Of a stretch of DNA of 64,000 bases, positions 45,227 through 56,719 are shown in pieces (position 1 is the stretch's first letter; every line of letters starts with the position of its first letter). The notes below the pieces were generated by a model. It was not told the DNA's origin, ran no database searches, and was given only the letters and a program-made list of their open reading frames with translations. The position numbers and the translations under genes were made by a program. The stretch comes from Adiantum capillus-veneris (Eukaryota; Streptophyta; Polypodiopsida; Polypodiales; Pteridaceae), in NCBI GenBank assembly GCA_014529385.2, contig CM043963.1:104018912-104082911 (forward strand), written 5' to 3'.

Positions 45227-46292
45227 TGTTGACAGGTCAACCTTTCAACAACGCTTCCACAAAGATTCCATGAAGATTCCTCAAAGATTCTCTAAAGATT
45301 CCAAATAAAGACACTGATGAAGTGATGAAGATGAAGATGGATGCTGTACTGTGAAGATAAACACTCATGGACATCATCGAATATCCCGTTATTATTATTT
45401 TGAGCCATTATAGCCACTTTTGTAATGTTTACGGGAACTTCATATTTTAAGTCGGCAATTGTATTTTGGCCATAGATGCTTGTTGGATGAGCAAAGCCAG
45501 CTCACAGTTCTGTAATTAAGATCTATAGAAGCCTAGGGAAAAATGAGGTCATTTTGGTCGGACATTAGGTTTTCTAAGGCTTAGTATATAAGCCAAAACC
45601 TAAAGCTTTGTAAGGAGACTTCTAGTAATCTGATCTTTTGTGTCATTGGGAGACTGCGAGAGAGTGAGAGAGTGTGTGTGTGTGTGATACAAGAGCTATG
45701 GTGGTCGGAATTGCAAATGGAGAGCAGCAAAGTGTTTCCCACGAGGAGAGCTACGCGTTGATGCTTACATCACGCGTGTTCGTCTGTGTTTTGGCAGATT
45801 CACTCGTGAGCTACTTTTGGAGTTTCGGTGAGTAAATGTTGTCCGTTTTTGCATTTCAGCATATCCACACGATCAGAGTGAGTAGAGCTACACATTAGGC
45901 ACTTAAGTTTTTGGAAACGACGACCTGCAAATTTCGACCAGACATCCTATGCGATTTTGCACCAAGTGTTTAGGGTTGGGATTTTGGTTCATGGACCTTA
46001 GGGAGAGCGAACTATTGGTGTTAGTAGGGTCTCCTTCAAGTTCTATGGCGTTTCGAGAACTTCTAATGGGATTTTGGCTTGCGGTAGCATCATAGGAGAC
46101 TCTCACATTCACAGAACCGATGGCATGTAGATTTGATATCTCTATAGGAAGTAGTCATTAGTCGATCGAGTAGAGGTTGACACCCTTTGCTTGCTTCCAT
46201 GCACCTGCGGGTCGAGCTCTGTCCTCAGTTGACATTATATGTTAGGTGAGTTCTCGCTATGCTAACGTCTGTCGTGGCGTATCCGTCCAACA
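45227..46292 (+). mobile_element. 5' LTR of RLX
   Basis: 1066 bp, starting TGTTGACAGG and ending TCCAACA. TATATAAG at 45585-45592 is a TATA box candidate. It contains one half-site of the leader palindrome (AGACATCCTATGCG at 45940). Confidence 0.93.
45585..45592 (+). promoter_or_regulatory. RLX LTR TATA box
   Basis: TATATAAG in the 5' LTR, conserved at about 59438 in the 3' LTR. Confidence 0.6.
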
Positions 46293-46311
46293 TTGGCGCT
46301 GCTACCGGGGA
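46293..46311 (+). other. primer binding site of RLX, tRNA-Asp type
   Basis: TTGGCGCTGCTACCGGGGAT directly follows the LTR. Against the complement of the plant tRNA-Asp 3' end (TGGCGCCGTTGCCGGGGAT, from memory) 16 of 19 positions agree. Confidence 0.7.
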
Positions 46312-46835
46312 TGAGGGCCCTAAGTAGGTGACCGAGACTAGTCCTTGAGGATAGAGGTCCCTCTGGCTTGCCATAGTACTATTTTACATTTGGATAGGAT
46401 TAAAGGGTGGTGGACTCTCTAGGTATTAGGAGGAGTGTAGGGAGCGTGTGTCTAGCCTGGATCTTCCTTCTTAGGTAGTATTAGGTAGTAGTAGGTTGTG
46501 GTGTAGAGAGTAGGAGTTGGAGTGGTAGATGTGGTGGTAGGTTGACTTGAGATTCCGTGTGAGGCTAGAAAGCAACCAAGACATCAAAATCACCATCTCA
46601 CATTGATGAGTAGAAGTAAGGTAAGTAGGATATCTTGATTGCTGATCTAGAGTACTTTATGCATGTCTTATTTGCTGTTAGGCTCATCAGAGGAGTGGAA
46701 AACGCTAAGTAGGAAAGACGGTAAATTGTGTTTGGAAGCTGATTTGAAGTCCAAAAGTTTCTGTGATTATTGCTGAGATCTCTGCAAAGCATAGGGAATA
46801 CTACTGCCATAAAAAAATTTGCATTTTAAGACAGT

Positions 46836-48434
46836 AGACATCCTATGCGTAGGATGTCTCCAAGGTACTTTTGGCAGGGAATTTGGGGAAACTGAGGTTA
46901 CCAGTGGGTTCAGAGGGTAGGTTTTACCCTAGTAACATATTGACTTGAGTGTTTTTCTCTATTTTTGTTGACCAAAAGCCAAAAAGGGGAGTCAGAAAAC
47001 CTAAAATTTCAGAAAAGGCTTAAATTGAGTGATTTTTGCATGTTTTTGCAATTGTGAAGCATACTTGTACTTGCTGAGAGCATAAGGAAGCATTAGGGAC
47101 ACTTCAGTCTGAAACAATAAGCAGTAGACATCCTACGCGTAGGATGTCTATAGGGTGATCTGGGCACTTTTTTTGAAAATCTGAGGTTACCAGTGTGTTT
47201 AGAAGGTAGGTCTACCCTATTTTCACCTGGAAAGTGGAAATTTGACCAAATTTTGACATATTAAAGCCAAAAGATGAGAATTGCCAGACATCCTACCCAA
47301 ATTGTGTCCAAGGCCTAATTTTAAAACCAAACCATAGAATGATTCCATAGGCATGTTCTAAATGTTGTATTGAGTGCATGTGATAAATTTCATCTCATTT
47401 AGGTCAGTGAAAGGGAAGATTGAATAGACTTTAGCGTTTTTGGACGGACAGAAGGCAAGAATAACTAGTTTTGGGGTCTTTTAACATCCAAACTCAAATT
47501 TAAGCATACCAGTGGGTTGCTAAAGACTAGGGGAATCTTTGGTCCAAGTTTGGGTTCATTCTGAGCAAAAAGACATCCTACACGTAGGATGTTTACTACA
47601 TAATTCTGAAACCAAAATTCTACTGTGACCATACCATGCTGTCATATAGCCTTAGATAAGCCTCCTAGGAAAATTTGGTCCAATTTGGAGTTGATTTGAC
47701 TTAGGAATTCATCAGAACAGACATCAGGCTTTTGGAACAGGTTCTTGATCATTTGACCAACCTATAGGTGTCAAAATCAAAAAGTAAAAATAGCTATGAG
47801 TTTAGCACATCAAGGGGAAGCTACAATGCAAGTTTGAGCTGAAACAGAGAAAAAAGACATGCTACGCATAGGATGTCTCCAGGGTCATAAAGTGGTCAAA
47901 ATTCTACTGTAGCCATATAGGGAGGTTCTAAGTGTCTCAAGGATTCCAGAAATTTTTTTCAAAAGTGAATTTGGACCTTGTTTGGCCTATTTACCAAGCG
48001 AAGACAAGAATTGTCAGACATCCTACTCTTGGAGTGCACTAGAAGCTTATGCAGCCCAAGTCTTGACCTATTGGCATCCAAATTCAATTTTGAACATACC
48101 ATTGGGTTGTTGAGCACTAGGAGAATCTTGGGATCAAGTTTAGACAAAATGTGAGTAGTTAGACATACTACGCGTAGTATGTCTCCAGCTTGATTTAGGA
48201 CTCCAAACCAACCTATGAGCACACCAATGTGATCAACACATCAAGGAGAAGCTGGGGTGAAAATTTCAAGTCATTCTGAGAAAAAAGACATCCTACACGT
48301 AGGATGTCTCAAGGACATTTTTAGGTCCAAATGAAATTCTGATCATACCATTGTGTTGCTGGACTTAAGGGGAGTCTCTAGACCAAATTTTGGTTAAATT
48401 ATGAGCATATAGATATCCTATGCGTAGGATGTCT
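46836..48434. repeat. RLX leader array of seven 24-bp palindromes
   Basis: Copies at 46836, 47126, 47571, 47855, 48161, 48286 and 48411, each 24 bp with half-site AGACATCCTACG or a close form. 47126-47149 and 48161-48184 are perfect palindromes; the second carries a C-to-A change in one arm matched by G-to-T in the other. Half-sites also occur at 47286 and 48017. The sequence between copies is weakly repeated (for example ACCATTGTGTTGCTGG-like segments), so the array grew from a larger diverged unit. Confidence 0.9.
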
Positions 48435-49177
48435 CTAGGCCAGTTTTAGGAACTGTAATTTTGACCATACAAGAGTGTTCACAGTGTCACAGAGATCCCA
48501 AATTTTCTTTTAGAATTAATTTTGGACTCATTTTGACCATTCTAAACTGCATTTCACTATTTTGGCCATAAATTTCACAAACGGTGTCGGATCGGAAAAG
48601 TTTTTATATCAAAACGTAGCCTGAGAGCGACTCTACAGATCTTAGAGCAAAATGGAATCCTTTTAGTTCAACTTTGAAAAAAACATCGTTTAAGGCCTCA
48701 AAATGCATCCGAAAGTCCGGTGTGTCTAAAACTGACAGTTCGAAAGAATTGTGAGAAAACGGTCACGATTTTGAAGACTGCTAAGTTAGCAGATTGAAAT
48801 TATCTTTTGGAAAAACCATTGGTCACCCGCGGGAAGGTGTAAAAGTTAACTACGGCCTAGTGTAAAATTTGAGCGTCCATACACAAGTCTGGTAGCAGTA
48901 AGACCATACACAAGGACTCTTGATTTTGCAACAGCAGTCGCAAGTTTTGGAGAACTTTAACACAAGATTTTTGCTAGCAAATCACTGCGACTTGTGCATA
49001 ATTCTCTTGTGCAAGCTTAAGTTTACTTCAGCCCATGGAACAAGTGTGGCCGTCAAAGGCACATCTAGAATTTTTGCATTCATTGTGAAAAAGTTTGCCT
49101 GCTAAATAGAATTTTGTAGATTGTGTGCTAAAGTGAACACAGGTTAGCCCGACTAAAGAATCGCTACAAAGGGAGTA
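48435..49177. other. RLX leader, no gene
   Basis: Untranslated leader between the palindrome array and the tRNA-like segment. I see no coding frame of note. Confidence 0.5.
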
Positions 49178-49199
49178 GTCGTTGCAGTATAGTGGTAAG
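49178..49199 (+). other. tRNA-Asp 5'-half-like segment
   Basis: GTCGTTGCAGTATAGTGGTA plus AG matches the acceptor and D-arm of plant tRNA-Asp(GTC) with one difference (from memory). The rest of a tRNA does not follow, so this is not a tRNA gene. It lies about 280 bp before the gag-like ATG. Confidence 0.6.
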
Positions 49200-49481
49200 T
49201 TTCATAACTTATCATAGTGCTTCCACTAGATCGAGGCCTGCTAAAAAGCTCTAGGAAAAGCAAGCATCTAGACAAGACAGTATCAACCCTGGCAAGGAAG
49301 GGAGCTAAGAAGTTCAAGCAAAGCCCAGTTCAAAAAACTAAGAGATTAAGGCATTCACAAAAGCTAAAGGACCTCAAGCGAAAAAGACCGACACAAGGGT
49401 GCTAATAATTTTTATTAGCATTGAGGCAAGCAATTAGAGCTATCACTGAATAGGTACAACAAGGGAGTCAAGACGAAAGCA

Positions 49482-51219
49482 ATGGCGTCTCAAAGGAATT
49501 AGACCAGCCGAGACGAAGCTTCAAGTACATCCATAGAAATTACAAGAGAGAAAATTTGGATCTATCTGATTGGCCAGTACAAAGGACTGCCATGCTATGA
49601 GGATGTCAATCGGAATTTTTACATCAAGACAAAGAAAGATACATAGGAAACTCGGACATCTCGATATGTGGAAGTTGAAACAGCGAAGAATGTACTACAC
49701 CCACATCTAGATTTCATGGAAAATTGTCTGGGATCAATTTACATGAGGCACGAAAAATACATCAACAATGAGATAGAAATGTTGTACAAAGATCAACTTA
49801 CATATATCTACACATATCCCCCAAGTAGTTTTCCGTACAAAGCACAAGCTGGAAAACAGAAAATCGGTACCCTCTATGGAGACGAAGACGGTCAATACTA
49901 CATGCTGTCACAGGTCATGAAGTTCCTGTAGAAAACAATCATTATTTTGCAGCAGAAGCGTTTGGCTCAAGAGGAGAAGAATACATGTCTAAAAGTGGTA
50001 ATGTATACCATCTCGTCATGGGTTTACCTCTAACTACGCACCTGGAAGAATTGACACCTACAGCTATCACTACACAAATGAGTGACACACCACATGACAC
50101 ACAACAAGTCACAACACAAGGCACAACATGGAAAGACACGGTACAAGTCTCGTGCACCACACCAGCACAAGCCAAAGCACAAGCACACCAAATTGCACAA
50201 ACAGGGAATATGTCGGAAGTACCCGCTTTGAAGATAGCACAACTTCAAAAAGAACTAGCTCGGTCTCAAGAGCTTCTTAACAAAGCACAAGAAGTCATAT
50301 CATCAGGCATTAAACAGATGCCAACATCAGATATGGAACCCTCTCGCATGGGGGGAGTTGAAACTCATCAAAGAGACTCTATATCTTCAAGAGCGGGATT
50401 AAGAAGTCCAGTTTTACAAGAAGCAGTGTCCTTTTCAGAAGCCCAAGTGGAATTTCAAGAAGCATTGGAAGATGCCGAGCCGGAGGAGAGACCACTAGAA
50501 ATTCACAATGCCCAATGTAAAAGGTCAGGTCAAGATGTCATTGTGGTCAACAAATACGATAGGCACTATGAAATAGCCGAAGTGAAAAATATGGATGAGT
50601 TTAGCAATTGTGGGCAACCTGTAAGTCACATACTTGGACCCCGTCCAAAAGCACCATCAAGGGAAACAGAAAACAAAGATTCGGTTCAATCTTCACCCTC
50701 GGTGCAGAACTCACCAAAATCAACTCGAAAACATAGCCCTAAGGCTATGCAGAAGCCCCATGTCAAAGACCATATGCTGATGGAAGAATTAGCATTTCAA
50801 CTGCTAGAAAGCATGGATAGTGATTTGATTTTGTATGCAAGCAATATGGAAGCTATTTTCAACTTCTCAAGGACAAGACGATGAAGGATAAAGAGACAAA
50901 TCCAGTGGATACACCTAAGTCAGTCGTAATCTACAGGTTCATGCATGCAAAGAAGAGGTCATATCTGTATCTAGATACCACAGGAAACCATTATCAGCAA
51001 TATCATGGAGAGGTGCCTCGTCCAAAGGGTGCACATGTTGAGATAACAACATATTGCGACCAATGTGCCATTGGTCATTTAGTGAAGGACTGCCCATCAA
51101 ATCTCTACATGGAAAAGAAGAAGCAACAAGCTAAAATCAAAGTTCAGACAGTGACAACAAGGGAACGGAAGAAAGAATCCCCAACAAGATCTCCAAAAAC
51201 GAAGCAGATCTTGTCGTAG
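49482..51219 (+). pseudogene. RLX gag-like polyprotein, three frames
   Basis: The ATG at 49482 opens a frame (MASQRN, then stops at 49500 and about 49644) that continues to 49931, including IWIYLIGQYKGLPCYEDVNR and FMENCLGSIYMRHEKYIN. A shift leads to 49985-50884, a 299-codon Gln/Thr/Glu-rich stretch with a helical LQKELARSQELLNKAQEVIS segment. The overlapping frame at 50881-51219 reads VVIYRFMHAKKRSYLYLDTT and YCDQCAIGHLVKDC, a CCHC-like knuckle with three residues instead of four before His. Layout and knuckle suggest Gag, but the capsid part is not similar to RLG-A gag by eye. Confidence 0.55.
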
Positions 51220-51246
51220 AGCACAAAAGATAGGCTCAAGACACAA

Positions 51247-52433
51247 TTGCTTGAAGTCAAGGGTGTCAACGACATTATCATAGAGAATCAGGCTTTCAAA
51301 AAAGATCAATTGAATCAACTGATTCAAGATCGTTTAAGCAACCTTAGTGAGGACAAGTCAAAGCATCCACAAGGTGATGAAGATGAAGCTCGTAGTTCAA
51401 GGTTCGAGAGAAAAAGAAGCCAAGATTCTGACGATAGTGAGACAACACAAGAAGAGGTGGCAGAGGTAACAAAAAATCTTAGTGCCACGTCACAAGTGGA
51501 AGACATGCAAATAGAATCAATGGATGAAGCTGAAAGTCTACCAAATAAATTCTCTACTGTGGACTCTTCATTGGTAATTGAACAAATCAAAGAGTATGAG
51601 AAGCTAAAAGAAGATGTAACTGAAGACATAGAATGCACAGAAGAGCAGGAAATGACTGAGTCCAAGATTGACTACCAAGGACAAGCAATACAGGATATAA
51701 ATGAATATTTTCGAGAAGAGACTCTACAAAAACCCATGGAACAATGGAAACCAAAGGCCACGGCGGCCATTGCATCAGAAGAAGAGAGTCAACACAACAT
51801 CTTGCTACACAAGCTTCAAAACATTTCCAAGAAGAAAAGTCACCATTGAATGACCTTCAAGTGCTAGAAGAAGTAAATAGTGACAGAGAGCTTCTGAAAT
51901 CAAGAATCAAGGCGTCACAGTCAGAAACTAGCAATGAACACCAACAAGCAGCTACAACAGAAGATATTAAGCACTTGAGACATGCTACAACCAGTCAAAT
52001 GACAAAGAAGTTCAACATACAAGAGGATGACAAAGCCTTCAAGGCACAAAAGTCCAAGAAAAGTACCGAAAGCAACGAGGACATCAGTTACTTGGCAACC
52101 AACAAGAAGATTAAATTCTCGTTGGATGTGTATGAGAAACTGAAATTCAACTTTACAGCAGAGATAGATTGCACTGCCACGACTAATGTCATGTCTTATG
52201 GGTTGTGGTTACTTCTAGGTAAGCCAGAACTGTATGAAATTCAGGTACAGGTTCCTACATCACATGGAATAGCTATCACAAGTTTAGGGATTGCAGAAGC
52301 TACCCTTAAACTACGGTCAAAGGTAATCAAAGACAAATTCCTAGTGGTGGATTCCTCCAAAATGAGTACACATTTGATTTTGTCCAAGATATGGGCAAAA
52401 ACACTTGAAGAAGAATTTGAATATTCAATGATG
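51247..52433 (+). pseudogene. RLX acidic linker and retropepsin-like domain (interrupted by copia)
   Basis: 51247-51849 is in the gag frame and is acidic and Ser-rich, probably disordered. A shift to the frame at 51744 leads into a domain at about 52110-52430: FNFTAEIDCTATTNVMSYGL, LLGKPELYEIQVQV and MSTHLILSKIWA. The D-C-T-A ... N-x-x-S-Y-G pattern followed by LGKP matches the post-integrase module of RLG-A (LDTRAHHNLLSYGVW..LGKP). The Gly of DTG is absent in both. The frame runs straight into the copia insertion point and continues at 56720. Confidence 0.6.
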
Positions 52434-52660
52434 TGTTGGAATTAGGGTTGCAGAGAAACACACATAGCTTGGAGAAGACGACGGAAGCTCAAGGAACACA
52501 ATAGAGAGTGTGTTACTTAGTGTGCAATGGAAAGATAGATAGCCCTAGAGTGATGGGCGTATATACAATGCACGGGGGAAAAAACCTCCTAAAGAGGGAA
52601 AAAATGCCCCGGCGGTCCTAGTGTGTTCACACACATCACTACCACATGCATATGGTAACA
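52434..52660 (-). mobile_element. copia 3' LTR
   Basis: 227 bp; adjacent to the purine tract (reverse complement of 52661-52669). Confidence 0.95.
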
Positions 52661-52735
52661 AATCCCCCCTGGAGTGATGCGGTGAATGAGAGCTGGTACA
52701 TGAGTAAAGGGAAGTGCCATGCCCTGAGGACAGGA

Positions 52736-53858
52736 TCAGTCCACAAAGGGGAGTAAGCCCAAAGCTTTGCGGAAAGCTTCAAGCTTCTCACGAGACAATG
52801 CCTTTGTGAAAAGATCTGCAAGGTTGTCCTGTGTTGGCACATAAGCCAAGCCGATCTCTCCTGCTGAGAGCCTCTCCCTGACATAGTGGTAATGCACCTC
52901 AATGTGCTTTGTGCGAGCATGAAAATTTGGGTTCCTCGCAACTGCCAATGCGCTCTGAGTGTCAGTGTAGATAGTGTTGGCAGTGTCCTGTCCAACACCC
53001 AAATCAGCCATAAGGCGTCTGAGCCATACACACTCAACCGTAGCTGTGAAGACTGTCTTGTACTCAGCCTCACAACTGGAAGTGGCCATAGTAGGTTGCT
53101 TCTTGCTCAACCATGATATACATGAACTGCCAAACATGAAACAAAAACCACTTGTCAAAACAACCAGCCCAATCTGAGTCCGAAAAAGCATGTAAGTCCG
53201 GCGGCAATGATCCCCCCTTGGGATAAAACAAGCCAAGATGTAAAGTGCCACTAAGGTAGCGGAAAATCCTCTTGACAGCCTGCCAATGCTTAGACCCTGG
53301 GCTATGCATAAATCTGTTGACCTGTGAGACTGCAAACTGAATATCCGGCCTCGTGTTGCATACATAAATGAGGCAGCCAACAACAGTTTGGTAAAGAGTG
53401 ACATCAGCAGGATCACTAGCATCATGTAGACTCAACTTCAAACCTGTTTCCATGGGAGTGGCAATAGGTTTGCAATCCTCAAGTCCAAACTTACATAGCA
53501 ATGTCTCTATGTAACTTTTCTGACACAAGGCAATACCACCATCACACTGCTTAAACTGTATACCCAAGTAATGATGCAAAAGCCCCAAATCTTTCATCTT
53601 GAAAGTAGCATTCAAATCAGCCTTAAATTCAGCAATATGTCTCTCATTTGGTCCAGTGATCAGCAAATCATCAACATAAAGAACCACGATGAGAAATACA
53701 TCACCCTCACGCTTTACATACAATGTGCTTTCTGTTGGACTGTTACGAAAGCCTTGTTTGACCAAATGAGTGTCAGCTTTCTCATACCAAGCACGAGGAG
53801 ATTGCTTCAACCCATACAAAGCCTTGTTACATTTTCACACTTTGTCCTCTTGTCCTTT
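52736..53858 (-). pseudogene. copia reverse transcriptase (N-half deleted) and RNase H
   Basis: The integrase tail runs directly into GFVIKGQEDKV, a TGA, and KALYGLKQSPRAWY, so the integrase C-terminus and the first RT motifs are deleted. From there the RT is typical: LIVVLYVDDLLITG (catalytic DD), LGIQF, YIETLLCKFGLEDCKPIATP and NTRPDIQFAVSQVNRF. RNase H follows in a shifted frame after SDSDWAGC: ATSSCEAEYKTVFTATVECV, YTDTQSALAVARNP, HIEVHYHYVRE and DNLADLFTKALSRE, ending at 52736. Confidence 0.92.
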
Positions 53859-56125
53859 TATGACAAAACCGCGAGGCTTATCATCCAATTTTCTGCGCTG
53901 CACTTGTGGCACCAAAGCATATGCCAAACAACCAAAAACACGAATGTGCTCAATAGAAGGCTTTCTATCATGCCATGCTTCATATGGAGTAATAGACTGC
54001 ATAGCTTTCGTAGGACACCTGTTAAGTACATAAGTGGCACACATGATGGCCTCAAGCCAAAAAGAATGCGGCAAAGCTTGACTTTTGACCATACATCGTG
54101 CCATTTCCGTCAGTGACCTGTTTTTCCTCTTAGCAACACCATTTTGCTGAGGTGTATAAGGCACTGTACATTGGTGTTTTATCCCACGACTAGCCAAAAA
54201 TGCATTAAATTCATGAGACATATACTCCCCCCCTCGATCGGAATGGAGGGTGCCCATAGTACATTTCGAGACATTTTCAGCCATAGCCAGAAATTGTTTG
54301 AAGCACATAAAAACTTCGGACTTCGCTTTAAGCGGAAATACCCATGCATGCCTGGAGTAATCATCAATGAAAGTCACGAAGTACAGGTAATTGCCCAAGG
54401 ATGGAGTTTGCATGGGCCCACAAACATCACTATGCACAAGCTGCAACTTGCATGTGGCCCGAACTGAACCATCCTTTGGAAATTTAGAACACTGCATCTT
54501 ACCCAAAATACAGCCTTCACAAACATGTTTGACAGGTGCTTCAAGAGACGGAAAATAAGCAACCATATCACATTTCTGCAAACGCAGCAAACTGGCAAAA
54601 TTTAGATGACCAAAACGTGCATGCCAAAGTTTTGCATCTGAAATAGCCCTTGAATCTGCAACATCATTTGCAAAATTTTGTCCACACTTGTCATACAAAG
54701 TGAGCTTATACAGCCCACAGCACAAAAGGCCAGATGCAACAATTTCATCACCAAAACTGAGATCATGAACTGTACATCTTTCATCCACAAATTTGACTAC
54801 AGATACAGACAAGAGATTCTTCTTGATCCCAGGTACATAAAGTGCATCAACAAGTGTGAAGGAACTTCCATTAGCAGCAGTGAGCACAATCTTTCCAACT
54901 CCTTGAACTGGATAAGAGGCGTTGTTGGCACAAGTGACTGAATTCCCATGAGGGACAGACTCAAGAGAGGTAAACAATTCACGATGTGAGGTAATGTGCT
55001 TTGTAGCACCACTGTCAAAATACCACACATGTGAATCTGCAGCAACAACTGAGAAGCATGCATCATGGACAGCAGGATTGTAAGTGCACTCTGCGCTAAA
55101 AGCCCATTTTGCATCAACATCAGCAACACAGTCTCCTTTCACAGAAGACTCAACAATGGCTGCATTTGTAGTGGAACCAGCATTTGCAGTGGAACCACCC
55201 TCTTTCTTCTTAGCCTCTTTGGCCTTCAACTTAGGACACGACTTGATCAAGTGATCATTGGCTTTACAATAATGGCAACGCATCTTCTTTTTGCCCTCAT
55301 CACCAAAATTTCCAGACGAATTGCTGCCAGCAGAAGGATTAGGAACATAATTTTTGCCACTCGCAGCAAAACCATAAGAAGTGGATGCATTACTGTTACC
55401 ACCCTTTCTTTGAGAAGCAATAAAAGCCTATTCAACTGCACGCTGCCTAGTCCTGTTTTTTCTGGAAAGTGACTCTTGCAACAGCAATGTGCATAATGCA
55501 TCAAACTTGACAACTTCACGATTTCCTTGGGTCATCAGTCTCCAAGTACTAGCAAAGTCTGGTAGGAATCTTGTAAGGCATCAAGAACAGTCTGCACAAG
55601 GGAACTGTCTGAAATGACTTCACCTGCAGAAATAAGCTGCTCATTGATATCCTTGAAACTAGCAAGGAAAGTGTCCATATCATCTTCCTCATGCATAATC
55701 TTCGACTCCATCTCTTTACGCAACAAAGCAATTTTAGCCTCATTGCGGCTTGCATAAAGACCTGCTAAAATATCCCAAGCCTGTTTTGCTGATTTTCCTG
55801 AACGGATGTGAGGAACAATGGTGCGCTTCACAGACAACGCAATCAATGCATGAGCCTGCGTATCCTTAACATCCCAACGAGCTTATTATGCCATAGGCAA
55901 AACAACTCTAACAGCTGCAATCCTTGCAGCAAGACCTGCAACATCCTCAACATCGCCTACATCCTCAGAAGCAGAACGTACATCAATGCCCTGCACAATG
56001 TTCCAGACACCCTTTGACACAAGAACATGTTGCATCATATAAGCCCACATAGGGTAGTTGTCCCCATCCAACCTGTCCTCAACAGCAAACATCTTGAACA
56101 CATCTGTGTTGTTGTTGTCAGCCAT
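53835..56125 (-). pseudogene. copia gag, protease and integrase
   Basis: The ATG at 56125 opens MADNNNTDVFKMF and FAVEDRLDGDNYPMWAYMMQ. A TAA lies at 55886, and the same frame continues to 55535 with the UBN2-type gag helix region (AWDILAGLYASRNEAKIALL). After a shift the frame 55283-53835 has CHYCKANDHLIKSC (an intact CCHC knuckle) and WYFDSGATKHITS (protease DSG). The integrase follows: LWHARFGHLNF, CEGCILGKM, VHSDVCGPM (Asp), LHSDRGGEYMS (Asp) and NGVAKRKNRSLTEMA, where the catalytic Glu has become Lys. It ends in a deletion junction after RRKLDDKPRG. Confidence 0.92.
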
Positions 56126-56470
56126 GGTAAATGTTGCACCTGATGTGAAAACTGCCCAAAAATAGGAGAAACGGAGCGGGAACAACCTGTGCTATATAGC
56201 AAAAACCGTAGAAGACGATAAGACACCTGTTATGCAAAAAACGGCACTGACAAAAATTTTGCACAAAATGACGAAATAGCCTGTGCAGTACTACCTGTAG
56301 TGGAAACGGAGGCCAAAATGAGCCCAAATCAAAATTCTGAGCAGACCAAACTCTTCGAGCTTTCCCAAAATATTTGTCGACCTGCGAACGCTCGCCAAAG
56401 CTCACTAAAATTGGAGAAAGTGAGCAGGCGTTTGCTGGAGCAGCTGGCGACTAATCCCGGGAGGACGTGA

Positions 56471-56485
56471 CCTGCTCTGATACCA
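56471..56485 (-). other. copia primer binding site (tRNA-iMet)
   Basis: TGGTATCAGAGCAGG on the minus strand, the standard plant copia site. Confidence 0.93.
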
Positions 56486-56487
56486 GT

Positions 56488-56714
56488 TGTTGGAATTAGG
56501 GTTGCAGAGAAACACACACAACTTGGAGAAGACGAAAGAAGCTCAAGGCACACAATAGAGAGTGTGTTACTTATTGTGCAATGGAAAGATAGATAGCCCT
56601 AGAGTGATGAGCGTATATACAACGCACGGGGGAAAAAACCTCCTAAAGAGGGAAAAAATTCCCCGGCAGTCCTAGTGTGTTCACACACATCACTACCACA
56701 TGTATATGGTAACA
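56488..56714 (-). mobile_element. copia 5' LTR
   Basis: 227 bp; followed on the minus strand by AC and the tRNA-iMet primer site at 56485-56471. Confidence 0.95.
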
Positions 56715-56719
56715 TGATG

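Larger units (their letters stand above)
52434..56714 (-). mobile_element. Ty1/copia element nested in RLX
   Basis: 227-bp LTRs at 52434-52660 and 56488-56714 (both start TGTTGGAATTAGGG on the plus strand and end ATATGGTAACA) are flanked by a perfect TGATG duplication (52429-52433, 56715-56719). On the minus strand the primer site TGGTATCAGAGCAGG is complementary to initiator tRNA-Met, two bases after the LTR. The purine tract GGGGGG lies next to the 3' LTR. Domain order gag, protease, integrase, RT, RNase H is that of copia. I count 11 differences between the LTRs by eye. Confidence 0.95.

Noticed and set aside
49178-49250. Functional tRNA-Asp gene
   Set aside because: Only the 5' half matches; anticodon and T arms cannot be formed from the following bases.
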